Assembly (NCBI GenBank): GCA_963770315.1
Contig: CAVYPC010000002.1
Coordinates: 930,001-994,000, forward strand
DNA length: 64,000 bases
Direction of reading: 5' to 3'
From: VRUE01 sp963770315
GTDB lineage: Bacteria; Actinomycetota; Thermoleophilia; Solirubrobacterales; 70-9
The notes beneath the pieces were generated by a model. That model was not told where the DNA came from. It saw only the letters and a list, made by a program, of their open reading frames with translations, and ran no database searches. Below, in pieces: positions 24,535 to 32,434 of this stretch. Both the position numbers and the translations under genes were made by a program. How positions within the stretch are numbered: the stretch's first letter is position 1; every line of letters begins with the position of its first letter.

Positions 24535-25044
24535 ATGGCTAAGACGGATGATCTAAACGATGGCGGCGGAACCCTCGCAACGCTGACAGTGCCCGCCGAG
24601 TATTGGGAGGTATTCAGAGCAGGCGTCCTGTATGAGCTCGGCTGGGAGGCCTCGGAGCGCGAGAAGGACTTCCTGGGCCGCTCAAAGGAGGACATGAGCG
24701 GAACGCCGGACGAGTTCCGGGATGGCTCCTGGGAGGATTACCGCGACTACTTCCGCTACATCGGGAAGCAGGCGGAGCTGATGGCGAGAATGACGGAGGC
24801 AGTGCCGCCCCCTGAGCTACCCGATCGTGACATCGAGGTCGAGGCTTCCCCTGAAGCCGTCCTCCACGCACTGCACCAGATGATGGTGAGGTTCACGTGC
24901 CCGCTGGCCACCTACGCCGCCGACGCGCTGCCGCCCGAACCGGAGAAGGTTCGGAAGTGGACCGGCGCAACCGACTGGGCGCTCGGCGAGATGTCGAAGA
25001 TCGACGGCGCAATGCAGGTGCGGGCCGAGGCGGTGGCAGCGTAA
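24535..25044 (+). CDS. Hypothetical protein (operon 2, gene 1)
   Basis: 169 aa, acidic. AAAGGAGAA about 13 nt upstream supports the start. N-terminal strand LATLTVPAEYWEVFRAGVLY, then a charged helical middle, then HALHQMMVRFTCPLATYAAD. First of five successively coupled small genes. No family recognised. Confidence 0.55.
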   Translation: MAKTDDLNDGGGTLATLTVPAEYWEVFRAGVLYELGWEASEREKDFLGRSKEDMSGTPDEFRDGSWEDYRDYFRYIGKQAELMARMTEAVPPPELPDRDIEVEASPEAVLHALHQMMVRFTCPLATYAADALPPEPEKVRKWTGATDWALGEMSKIDGAMQVRAEAVAA

Positions 25045-25451
25045 TGGCGCAGGCAACGGAAGTACTAGAGATTCCGACAGAGCATGTCGCTTGCCTGCGG
25101 GATGCGATCAAGGGTGAGATTGGCGCTGATTGCCATGACCTCCCTAATCTCGACCCACGCCCCGACGATTTCAGGGATCTTCCCCGAATTGAGATGCATC
25201 GGGCCCTGCTTGATCAGCTCGGCTGGGACGATGATGACGATTCGCCGGCGCAAGTTCAGGCGGATCCCGACTACCTCACGGCGATGCTCGCGTCCGCGAT
25301 GGCAACCGTCAGCTCTCGCATTGCGGGGTTCGTTGGCGAGTACAAAGACGACGAGGCTTTGGATGTCGCCGCTGCGAAACGGTCGGCGAGGGACCTCCTT
25401 TGGCTGATCGAGGCCCAGGAGGACGTGTGTGCTGAGGGGGTGGCTGCCTAA
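25044..25451 (+). CDS. Hypothetical protein (operon 2, gene 2)
   Basis: 135 aa, acidic, joined to the previous gene by TAATG. Contains a WDDDDDSPAQ stretch and terminal helix RSARDLLWLIEAQEDVCAEG. The overall architecture resembles its neighbours (N-terminal strand, acidic middle, C-terminal helix), suggesting related roles. Unknown. Confidence 0.55.
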   Translation: MAQATEVLEIPTEHVACLRDAIKGEIGADCHDLPNLDPRPDDFRDLPRIEMHRALLDQLGWDDDDDSPAQVQADPDYLTAMLASAMATVSSRIAGFVGEYKDDEALDVAAAKRSARDLLWLIEAQEDVCAEGVAA

Positions 25452-25930
25452 TGGCAACGACTATCGACATCACTGCGGAGGAGCGAAATCAGCTTCGGGA
25501 TCTCGGCGAGTTTGCCCTCAGTGGCGCCTTCGAATCGATCGCCCGGCCGCGGGACGGCAAGGTCGACTATGACGCCACCGTAGAAGCCCGCCAGTGGCTC
25601 GGCGCGCTGGACGTGCTGGGGCTCGAGCGCGAATCGGACCAGGGCTGCTCGATACCTTTGACGCTGCCGTTCATCTACGTCGTCGATGCTGCGGAGAAGC
25701 AGGCGATGGAAGTGATGGAGGGCAAGTCGAAGACCCTTGTCAAGGCGATCGAGCAGATGACGTCGGAGGAGCTCGCCGAGCGATTCCTGCCGCCCGCAGA
25801 TGGCGACACCGAGGGCGGCTATCTGATCGCCTTGCGACACATCAAGGCCGTGCGAGAGCGCATGGAAAGCGCGGAGCCCGGACTGACACGCGGAGGCTCC
25901 TGCTCCGATTGCCGGGCGGTGAGTGCCTGA
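25451..25930 (+). CDS. Hypothetical protein (operon 2, gene 3)
   Basis: 159 aa, TAATG coupling. TTIDITAEERNQLRDLGEFA at the start, helix VDAAEKQAMEVMEG in the middle and two Cys (SCSDC) near the end. No known domain. Acidic like the preceding two proteins. Confidence 0.55.
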   Translation: MATTIDITAEERNQLRDLGEFALSGAFESIARPRDGKVDYDATVEARQWLGALDVLGLERESDQGCSIPLTLPFIYVVDAAEKQAMEVMEGKSKTLVKAIEQMTSEELAERFLPPADGDTEGGYLIALRHIKAVRERMESAEPGLTRGGSCSDCRAVSA

Positions 25931-26145
25931 TGACGCTTGATGCGGTCGCGCCTGCCCCAGCTCTTTCGGACCCCGATGCAGCACAGAAGCTCGCGGAGTT
26001 CCACCGGGGGGTCGCTGCGCAGATGCCCGTGGAGTCGTCGCGACGGGGGTTGGTCCTCCGCTGCGGAAATCAATGGCATCGCATCGCGAGCGCGGACGCG
26101 ACTGAACCGGGCTGGGAAACGCGGCGCTTTGAGGTGGTCGACTGA
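25930..26145 (+). CDS. Small hypothetical protein (operon 2, gene 4)
   Basis: 71 aa starting at a TGATG overlap. C-terminal beta-rich part GLVLRCGNQWHRIASAD. Not recognised. Ends at the ATG of the next gene. Confidence 0.5.
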   Translation: MTLDAVAPAPALSDPDAAQKLAEFHRGVAAQMPVESSRRGLVLRCGNQWHRIASADATEPGWETRRFEVVD

Positions 26146-26333
26146 TGACGGAGTCCATGACCGAGGAGCAGACCCTGACGGAGTTTGGCGAGGCGGCGGA
26201 AAGAGCCGCCAATGCCCTCCGGGCCATCGCCCCGGGGTCGCCCTGGATTGAGGCATGCGGTGCAATTGCCCAGGATGTCGCTGCCTCGCTTCTACCAGCT
26301 AGACATCTATCGCTTGTAGAGGTGCCCGGCTGA
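26145..26333 (+). CDS. Small hypothetical protein (operon 2, gene 5)
   Basis: 62 aa, single helical protein (LTEFGEAAERAANALRAIA). Coupled on both sides by one-base TGATG overlaps. No function recognised. Confidence 0.5.
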   Translation: MTESMTEEQTLTEFGEAAERAANALRAIAPGSPWIEACGAIAQDVAASLLPARHLSLVEVPG

Positions 26334-26935
26334 TGGCCGCAATTGCGGAGACGGAGTGCGTCGCACGGCCTACGGGCCGGCGACGCTCCATGAACTCTTC
26401 GTCGAGGAGGAACGCCTGCGAGAAACCCTTGGGCGGGTTGGCGCTACCCGAAGTAGGGTGGCGGCGCGTGACGAGCGCCAACGACAGGGAGCCGTGGCTG
26501 ACGAAGCGCGAGCTGGCGGATCGGCTGAAAGTGTCCTCCAAGACAATCGAGCGCTTGAGCTTGCCGTGCATGCAGGTAGGCGGCCAGAACCGATTCCTGC
26601 TGAGCGAGGTAGAAGCAGCCCTCAAGAGGCGAGAGCATGAACAGCTCTTCACCACGGCCGAAGTCGCAGCCGAGCTCAACATTGGCGAGGACTGGGTGCG
26701 CGAGCATGCCGCTGACCTGGGGGGGATCCGCGCAGGGCGAGGACCACGGGCACCCCTGCGTTTCGAGCGGAGCGCGATCGAGGCATGGAAGGACCGGCAG
26801 CGGCTTGATCCGCCGGCCCCGGTGGAGGCTCCCCGCAAGGGAGGGCCAAAGCGTAAACCACGTTTGCCGGTTGACTTTGAGCTGTTGCCCCTTCCGGAGA
26901 AGGGCCGATTTACCGGAAGGGGACGCAGCAAATGA
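26333..26935 (+). CDS. Tandem HTH (excisionase/MerR-like) DNA-binding protein
   Basis: 200 aa with two HTH_17-type domains: WLTKRELADRLKVSSKTIER with VGGQNRFLLSEVE, and LFTTAEVAAELNIGEDWVRE with GRGPRAPLRFERSAIEAWKD. The C-terminus is basic and Pro-rich. Two domains in one chain fit binding of adjacent repeats, for example the end octamers. Directionality factor or regulator. It precedes the integrase operon end. Confidence 0.65.
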   Translation: MAAIAETECVARPTGRRRSMNSSSRRNACEKPLGGLALPEVGWRRVTSANDREPWLTKRELADRLKVSSKTIERLSLPCMQVGGQNRFLLSEVEAALKRREHEQLFTTAEVAAELNIGEDWVREHAADLGGIRAGRGPRAPLRFERSAIEAWKDRQRLDPPAPVEAPRKGGPKRKPRLPVDFELLPLPEKGRFTGRGRSK

Positions 26936-27075
26936 CAGCCGATGAGGCACGCGAGCAACGCTGCCCGCCCCACATCCGAGCGGAGGCGGAACGAATTCTT
27001 AATCAGGAAGCACATCGGCTGCTCGATGAACAGCTCGCCAAGAAAACACAGAGCGACAGAAAGGAGCGGCCGTGA
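26932..27075 (+). CDS. Short hypothetical protein
   Basis: 47 codons, ATGA overlap with the previous gene; its TGA overlaps the GTG of the next one. Reads MTADEAREQRCPPHIRAEA and continues as a charged helix to RKERP. The exact double overlap in a tightly packed operon supports a real gene. Confidence 0.5.
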   Translation: MTADEAREQRCPPHIRAEAERILNQEAHRLLDEQLAKKTQSDRKERP

Positions 27076-27278
27076 CGACCGCACTAGCCTCAACCCCCGA
27101 TGCTATGCGCCCGCCGGCGCCCGATGCCATCGAGGTGCTGCTGACCCTCTCAGAGAGCGAGTACGCCGAGATTGGCGAGTGCCTAGAGCGGGTGCGCGAT
27201 CGTCTTGACCTTCCACGATCCGCGTCGAATGACGAGTTGATCCTTGGGGCCGTGCGAGCCGTGGGAGGCGAGGACTGA
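27072..27278 (+). CDS. Small hypothetical protein
   Basis: 68 aa from GTG 27072. Acidic helix LTLSESEYAEIGECLERVRD and terminal SNDELILGAVRAVGG, which looks like a ribbon-helix-helix or antitoxin-like pattern without certainty. Coupled on both sides. Confidence 0.5.
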   Translation: MTTALASTPDAMRPPAPDAIEVLLTLSESEYAEIGECLERVRDRLDLPRSASNDELILGAVRAVGGED

Positions 27279-27478
27279 TGGCTGGTCAGGAGCTTGCCTA
27301 CGAGGAGGCCTGGGAACTCAGAGAGTCAGCCCGGCGCATAGTCGAGTCCTCCCGCCGCGAGCAAGGGCTAGAGGCACAGATCACCGATCCGGTCGTCATC
27401 GGAAAGGTCGCAGCGATCTTGCGGGCCGATTCAAATGCGCCACGTCGGTGCCACAAAAGCGGCAAGGGAAGGGGGTAG
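27278..27478 (+). CDS. Small hypothetical protein
   Basis: 66 aa. Helical (AYEEAWELRESARRIVESSR), ITDPVVIGKVAAIL, then a basic tail. Directly precedes the integrase; stop TAG 27,476-27,478. Confidence 0.5.
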   Translation: MAGQELAYEEAWELRESARRIVESSRREQGLEAQITDPVVIGKVAAILRADSNAPRRCHKSGKGRG

Positions 27479-27480
27479 CG

Positions 27481-28707
27481 ATGGCAGAGGGAATCCGAAA
27501 GCTGCACTCGAAGGGGTGCCCCGCGAAGCAAGGCCAGCGCTGCCGCTGCAACGCAGGCTACGAGGCGTCGGTCTACTCATCGCGGGAGAGCCGGAAGGTC
27601 CGCAAGACCTTCAAGCGGGAAGCGGAGGCGAAGTCCTGGCGCTCTGAAGCCAAACGGGCACTCGATCAGGGCAGCCTGCGCCCCACTGCCCGCGACGGGC
27701 GGACGCTGGGCGAGGCGCTGCGGGCATTTGTTGAGGGCATGCAGACCGGAGCGATCCATCCCAAGGGCCGAGAGCGCTACAAGCCGAACACGATCCGCTC
27801 TTACGAGCGGGCGCTGAGGGTCCATATCGCGCCTTCGCAGGTAGCGCGGATCAAGGTAGGGGAGGTCCGGCGCCGGGATCTCAAAGGACTCGCCGGCGAG
27901 CTGCTCACAGCCAACCTGTCGGCGCGCACCGTGAGCAACGTCCTCAACCCGATCCAGGCTTTTTACCGCTGGGCAATCGACGCTGACGAGCTGGTCTACA
28001 ACCCGGCCGAAGGGATCGACCTGCCGACCGGTCAATCGAAACGTCCGAAACGCATCGCTACGCCGAATGAAGCTGCTGCCCTAATCGCCGCGCTTGAGGT
28101 AGAGGACCGGCCGCTCTGGGCGACTGCCTTCTACGCCGGACTGCGCCGCGGCGAGCTGCAGGCCCTTCGAGCCTGCGACGTCGACCTCGGCGCGAGCCTG
28201 ATCCACGTCGAGCGCGGCTGGGATCAGGTGGAGGGCGTGATCGACCCGAAGTCCACCGCAGGACGCCGCAGGGTGCCCCTACTGGCCATTCTGCGCGACC
28301 ACCTCGACGAGCACCTACTGAGGACCGGTCGGAGCGGGGAAGACCTCGTATTCGGCCGCACGCCGGCGCATGCCTTCTACGCGTCAACGGTCGACGGCCG
28401 CGCCAAGCGCGCCTGGGAGGCTGTGAACAAGGCCGAGAGGGAGGCCGCCGAGGCCGAGGCCCGCGAGCCGGAGCTGCTCCACCCGCCGCATCTACACCTC
28501 TGCCGCCACACGTTCGCCAGTCTGCTGATCGACTCTGGGGCGAACGCGAAAGCGATTCAGGAGTTCATGGGGCACTCGAAGATCCAAACGACCTACGACG
28601 TGTACGGGCACCTACTCCCGGGCAGCCATGACGAGGTGCGGGAGCGCATGGACGCCTACTTGCTCGGCAGCGTTGAGGCCGCCGAGCCGAGCGGCCAGCC
28701 TGCATAG
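27481..28707 (+). CDS. Tyrosine recombinase (integrase) of the element
   Basis: 408 aa. The N-terminus has a Cys-rich AP2-like arm-binding segment (CPAKQGQRCRC), then a SAM-like core-binding domain from about residue 73, then the catalytic domain with R222 (LRRGEL), K257 (DPKSTAGRR), H339-x-x-R342, H365 and the nucleophile Y375 in DVYGHL. All residues are intact. It lies 83 bp from attR, the usual integrase-attP arrangement. Confidence 0.93.
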   Translation: MAEGIRKLHSKGCPAKQGQRCRCNAGYEASVYSSRESRKVRKTFKREAEAKSWRSEAKRALDQGSLRPTARDGRTLGEALRAFVEGMQTGAIHPKGRERYKPNTIRSYERALRVHIAPSQVARIKVGEVRRRDLKGLAGELLTANLSARTVSNVLNPIQAFYRWAIDADELVYNPAEGIDLPTGQSKRPKRIATPNEAAALIAALEVEDRPLWATAFYAGLRRGELQALRACDVDLGASLIHVERGWDQVEGVIDPKSTAGRRRVPLLAILRDHLDEHLLRTGRSGEDLVFGRTPAHAFYASTVDGRAKRAWEAVNKAEREAAEAEAREPELLHPPHLHLCRHTFASLLIDSGANAKAIQEFMGHSKIQTTYDVYGHLLPGSHDEVRERMDAYLLGSVEAAEPSGQPA

Positions 28708-28719
28708 CGGTTGTCTGAC

Positions 28720-28739
28720 TGGCGAACGAACTGGCGAAC
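28720..28739. promoter_or_regulatory. Right-end TGGCGAAC pair, candidate integrase arm sites
   Basis: TGGCGAAC at 28,720-28,727 and 28,732-28,739, start spacing 12. Both ends also share CTGACTGGCGAAC (13,955 and 28,715). Located between the integrase stop and attR. Confidence 0.55.
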
Positions 28740-28790
28740 GGCGACCTCCGCGAGCGCTTCTCGTCGAGCGGCGATAAGCGTGAGACAGCC

Positions 28791-28877
28791 CGTATTCCGC
28801 TTGTCAAAGCCCAGCCCAACAGAAAACGCCCCACCGGGGAGGCGGGGCGTTTCTGGGGTTACTACAGGGAGGAGAGA
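28791..28877. repeat. attR: 87-bp direct repeat
   Basis: Same 87 bp as 13,777-13,863. The last bases begin a second hairpin AGAGAT/ATCTCT (28,873-28,888) that continues into host DNA and is shared in pattern with copies A and B of the dispersed repeat. So the right side carries the original host half. Confidence 0.9.
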
Positions 28878-29204
28878 TATGTATCTCTATATATGTGGAT
28901 CCGTGGGAGGTAGGTGAGCCCTTGATGTGCCGCGGACGGAGCCGATGGGAGTCGACTGCGTATATGGGCGGCGCCGGACCCAGCCAGGAAGTCTTTTGTT
29001 CAGCCTTTCATCGGGTTTCTCACGCGAATCCTTGAATCAAGATACGAACATACGTGCGATTTGTGTGTGAGGCGAGTCACAGAGACCTCTTCCCAGGCCT
29101 AGAGCGCCTGTGGAGGCAATACTTCTACCCAATTCTAAGGTCTCGCTAAACATCTTGCAAGGTCTTTCTTACGATTGCCGGATGGACGGCTGTACCGTCT
29201 CTGC
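28878..29204. other. Intergenic region between attR and tlyA
   Basis: Holds the host-side half of the dispersed repeat (ATATATGTGGATCC, 28,889-28,902). The rest is AT-richer than its surroundings and contains no convincing open frame. TACCGT (29,193-29,198), 6 nt before the tlyA GTG, is a possible -10 box. Confidence 0.5.
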
Positions 29205-29987
29205 GTGGCGAAGGCGCGGATAGACGCTGTTCTGGCCGAGCGGGGCCTGTTCCCTTCGCGCTCGGCGGCGGCAGGCGCGGTTCGAGCCGGCGAGGTCCGG
29301 GTGGGAGCAGACGGGCCGGTGGCGCTGCGCCCGAGCCAGCTGGTCGATCCCGGGGCCGACTTCCGGGTCGAGCAGGGCCCGCGCTTCGTCTCCCGGGGCG
29401 GAATCAAGCTCGACAACGCACTCGCTGCGCTTGGAGTTGACGTCGGCGGACGCGACTGTCTCGACGTCGGCGCCTCGACGGGCGGCTTTACCGACTGCCT
29501 CCTGCAGCGCGGCGCAACCCGTGTGGTCGCACTTGACGTCGCCTACGGCCAGATCGACCTGCGCATGCGCGAGGATCAGCGCGTGACCGTGATCGAGCGC
29601 CTGAACGCGCGAGCGCTGACCCCGGCGGACCTGCCATTCGAGCCCGAACTGGCGACCGTCGACGTCTCGTTCATCTCGCTGAGCAAGGTGCTGCCGGCCG
29701 TCGTCTCCTGCCTGGCTCCCGGCGGCGAGGTGCTGGCGATGGTCAAGCCCCAGTTCGAGCTCGGTCGCGAGCGGGTCCGCAAGGGCGTGGTCCGCAGCGC
29801 CGCAGACTGCCGCGAGGCGATCCTCACCGTAGCCCGGGCGGCAGCCGACCTCGGCCTGCCGCTGCGGGGCTTCGCCTCCTCCGGCCTGCCCGGGCCAAAG
29901 GGCAATCGCGAGACCTTCGTCTGGTGCGGCGGGGACGGCGAGTCGCTCGCCGACCTCGAGACCGCCGTGCTGGAGGTCGAGCCGTGA
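29205..29987 (+). CDS. tlyA: TlyA-type rRNA 2'-O-methyltransferase
   Basis: 260 aa. N-terminal S4 RNA-binding domain (RIDAVLAERGLFPSRSAAAG) and a C-terminal FtsJ-like methyltransferase with DVGASTGGFTDCLLQRGA as the SAM site. The family methylates 16S/23S rRNA. GTG 29205 is chosen because the S4 domain begins right after it. Starts the conserved actinobacterial tlyA-nadK-recN-steA-steB-pyrG-xerD region. Confidence 0.92.
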   Translation: MAKARIDAVLAERGLFPSRSAAAGAVRAGEVRVGADGPVALRPSQLVDPGADFRVEQGPRFVSRGGIKLDNALAALGVDVGGRDCLDVGASTGGFTDCLLQRGATRVVALDVAYGQIDLRMREDQRVTVIERLNARALTPADLPFEPELATVDVSFISLSKVLPAVVSCLAPGGEVLAMVKPQFELGRERVRKGVVRSAADCREAILTVARAAADLGLPLRGFASSGLPGPKGNRETFVWCGGDGESLADLETAVLEVEP

Positions 29988-30835
29988 GCGCGCGCGTCGC
30001 GGCGCTGGTCACCCACTCGCATCCGCCTGCGGCGATCGAGGCGGTGGCGATCGCCACTAGGGTCGCCCGCGAGGCGGGCTGGCGGCTGGTGGCCACGGCG
30101 AAGGAGGTCGAGAAGCACGGCGACGCCGCCGCTGGGGTCGAGACCGTCGAGGCGCTCCCGCGCCAGGCCGACCTCTGCCTCGTCCTCGGCGGCGACGGCT
30201 CGATCCTCTACGCGCTGCGTCACTTCGCCCGCACCGGGGTGCCGGTCTTCGGGGTCAACTTCGGCACCGTCGGCTTCCTCGCTGCGGTCGAGCGCGGCGA
30301 GGCCGAGGAGGGAATGCGGCGCGCCTTCGCCGGCGAGACGGAGGCGATCGACCTGCCCGGCCTCGAGATCGAGATAGAGGGTGAGACGCAGGTTGCCCTC
30401 AACGACGTCAGCTTCATCCGCCGCCCCCACGAGCGGGTTGCCGAGCTGAGCTACAAGATCGCCGGCGAGGAGGTCGGGCACGTCCGCTGCGATGGGCTCG
30501 TCGCCGCCACGCCGGTCGGCTCGACCGGCTACAACCTCGCCAACCAGGGGCCGATCCTCGCCTGGGGGGTGAAGGGCTACGTGGTCTCCTACGTCGCTCC
30601 GCACTCGCTCACCGCTCGCGCCCTCGTCGTCGCACCCACCGACGTCCTCCATGTAGGCAACGCCGGCGGCCGCGAGCCGGTCGACGTCGCGATCGACGGC
30701 GCCCATGCCGGCGCGCTGGAGTCGGGAGCGGCGCTGGAGGTCGGCTTCGCCGACGGCGTCGGGCGGCTGGCCCAGCTGCCGGGGACGAGCTTCTACCAGC
30801 GCATTCGCGAGAAGTTCGGCCATTTGGCCGTCTAA
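29984..30835 (+). CDS. nadK: NAD kinase
   Basis: 283 aa. GGDGSILYALR is the nucleotide motif, GVNFGTVGFLA follows, then NDVSF and the TPVGSTGYNLANQGPI substrate loop. Phosphorylates NAD to NADP. GTG 29984 overlaps the tlyA stop. Confidence 0.94.
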   Translation: MSARVAALVTHSHPPAAIEAVAIATRVAREAGWRLVATAKEVEKHGDAAAGVETVEALPRQADLCLVLGGDGSILYALRHFARTGVPVFGVNFGTVGFLAAVERGEAEEGMRRAFAGETEAIDLPGLEIEIEGETQVALNDVSFIRRPHERVAELSYKIAGEEVGHVRCDGLVAATPVGSTGYNLANQGPILAWGVKGYVVSYVAPHSLTARALVVAPTDVLHVGNAGGREPVDVAIDGAHAGALESGAALEVGFADGVGRLAQLPGTSFYQRIREKFGHLAV

Positions 30836-30868
30836 GGCGACCCCAGCGGTTGTCTAGGGTTTGGGCCA

Positions 30869-32398
30869 ATGGAGCGCAAATGGTGGACCCTCGTCCTCAG
30901 TTCGATCGCGACGTTCATGCTGCTGCTGGACATCACGGTCGTCAACGTCGCCCTGCCCGATATCCAGCGCGACCTCGGGGCCAGCCTCTCCAGTCTGCAG
31001 TGGGTCGTCGATGCCTACTCGCTGATGCTCGCGGCCTTCCTGCTGACGGCGGGGTCCCTTGGCGATCGTCTGGGCCGCCGCCGCGTCTTCTCACTCGGCC
31101 TCGGGCTTTTCACCTTCGCCTCGCTCCTCTGCGGCATCGCCGGCGATCCCACCCTGCTCAACCTGGCCCGCGGCCTGCAGGGGATCGGCGGCGCCGCGAT
31201 GTTCGCCACCTCGCTCGCCCTGATCGGCCAGGAGTTCCACGGCAAAGACCGGGCGACCGCGTTCGGCGTCTGGGGCGCGACGGTCGGCGGCGCCGTCGCG
31301 ATCGGTCCGCTGGTCGGCGGCGTGATCACCGAGCACCTCGGCTGGGAGTGGATCTTCTTCGTCAACATCCCGATCGGCGTCTTGGCGGTCGCGCTGACCG
31401 AGGCCAGGCTCGCCAACGTCGCTGCCCAGGACCCGCAGCGGATCGATCTGCCCGGGCTGGCCACTTTCTCCGGCGGCCTCTTCCTGCTCATCTTCGGCCT
31501 GATTCGTGGCAACCCCGAGGGCTGGGGGAGCACGACGATCGTCGCCTCGCTCCTCGGCGCGGCGGCCCTGCTGCTCGCCTTCGTCGCGATAGAGGCGCGC
31601 AGCGCCCACCCGATGCTCGACCTGACCCTGTTTCGCAAGCCGGCCTTCAACGGCGTCTCCGCGGTTGCCTTCGGCCTCTCGGGGGGAATGTTCGCGATGT
31701 TCCTCTACCTGACGATCTACATGCAGGGAGTGCTGGACTTCTCGCCACTGGAGGCCGGGTTGCGGTTCTTGCCGCTCACCGTTCTCTCCTTCGTCGTCGC
31801 GCCGATCTCCGGCCGGCTCTCCCGCCGGGTGCCGATCCGCATCCTGGCCGGAATCGGCCTCGGCCTGGTTGGGGTCGGCCTCCTGCTGATGCACGGGCTC
31901 GCGGCCGATTCGGACGTCTCGGCACTGCTGCCGGGCTTCCTGGTCGCCGGGATCGGGATCGGCCTCACCAACCCCAGCATCGGACAGGTCGCGATCGCCG
32001 TGGTTCCCACGGCCAAAGCGGGGATGGGATCCGGGATCAACACGACCTTCCGCCAGGTCGGGATCGCCACCGGCGTCGCCTCGCTCGGCGCGGTCTTCCA
32101 GTCCCAGGTTGACTCGAAGCTCTCCAGCCTGCTTCCGAGCGCCCAGCCAGGGCTCGCCGAAGCCGTCGCCTCGGGTGGCTCCCGAGCCGCCGCCGGGATC
32201 GCCCCCCCCGGACAGCGAATCGAAGTCGTGCACGCCGCCAAGGTCGCCTTCGTCAGCGGATTCAACGAGATCCTCCTGATCGGCGCGATCCTCTCCTTCG
32301 TCGGCGCCGCCCTCGGCGCCGCCCTGATCAGCCCCCGCGACTTCGTCCAATCTCAAGCTTCGCCGGACGCCGAAGCCACGGAGCCCGTCGCCGCCTAG
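30869..32398 (+). CDS. MFS drug/metabolite exporter (DHA2, 14-TM type)
   Basis: 509 aa with about 14 membrane helices. First helix motif LDITVVNVALPDIQ (D1 motif), loop motif GSLGDRLGRRR and motif C near GPLVGGVITEHLGWEWIFFV are typical of EmrB/QacA-like proton antiporters. TAGGGT (30,855-30,860) 8 nt before ATG suggests its own leaderless promoter. It is an insertion relative to the usual nadK-recN adjacency. Confidence 0.88.
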   Translation: MERKWWTLVLSSIATFMLLLDITVVNVALPDIQRDLGASLSSLQWVVDAYSLMLAAFLLTAGSLGDRLGRRRVFSLGLGLFTFASLLCGIAGDPTLLNLARGLQGIGGAAMFATSLALIGQEFHGKDRATAFGVWGATVGGAVAIGPLVGGVITEHLGWEWIFFVNIPIGVLAVALTEARLANVAAQDPQRIDLPGLATFSGGLFLLIFGLIRGNPEGWGSTTIVASLLGAAALLLAFVAIEARSAHPMLDLTLFRKPAFNGVSAVAFGLSGGMFAMFLYLTIYMQGVLDFSPLEAGLRFLPLTVLSFVVAPISGRLSRRVPIRILAGIGLGLVGVGLLLMHGLAADSDVSALLPGFLVAGIGIGLTNPSIGQVAIAVVPTAKAGMGSGINTTFRQVGIATGVASLGAVFQSQVDSKLSSLLPSAQPGLAEAVASGGSRAAAGIAPPGQRIEVVHAAKVAFVSGFNEILLIGAILSFVGAALGAALISPRDFVQSQASPDAEATEPVAA

Positions 32399-32434
32399 AA
32401 CGGTCAGTCCGCCCCCGTTGCTACTAAGGGGGGC

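Larger units (their letters stand above)
13777..28877. mobile_element. 15.0-kb integrated satellite-like element or reduced prophage
   Basis: Bounded by a perfect 87-bp direct repeat at 13,777-13,863 and 28,791-28,877; unit length is 15,014 bp. Contents: tyrosine integrase at the right end, several excisionase-like HTH proteins, divergent regulator genes, a replication gene with iterons, terminase-small-subunit-like and tape-measure genes, and many small coupled genes. I find no terminase large subunit, portal, capsid, protease, holin or lysin. This content is like phage-inducible satellites, but decay of a larger prophage is not excluded. Confidence 0.85.

Noticed and set aside
28565..28834. 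Minus-strand frame across attR and the integrase end
   Set aside because: Its beginning is translated repeat sequence (MGRFLLGWAL) also found at attL; the rest is antisense to the integrase.
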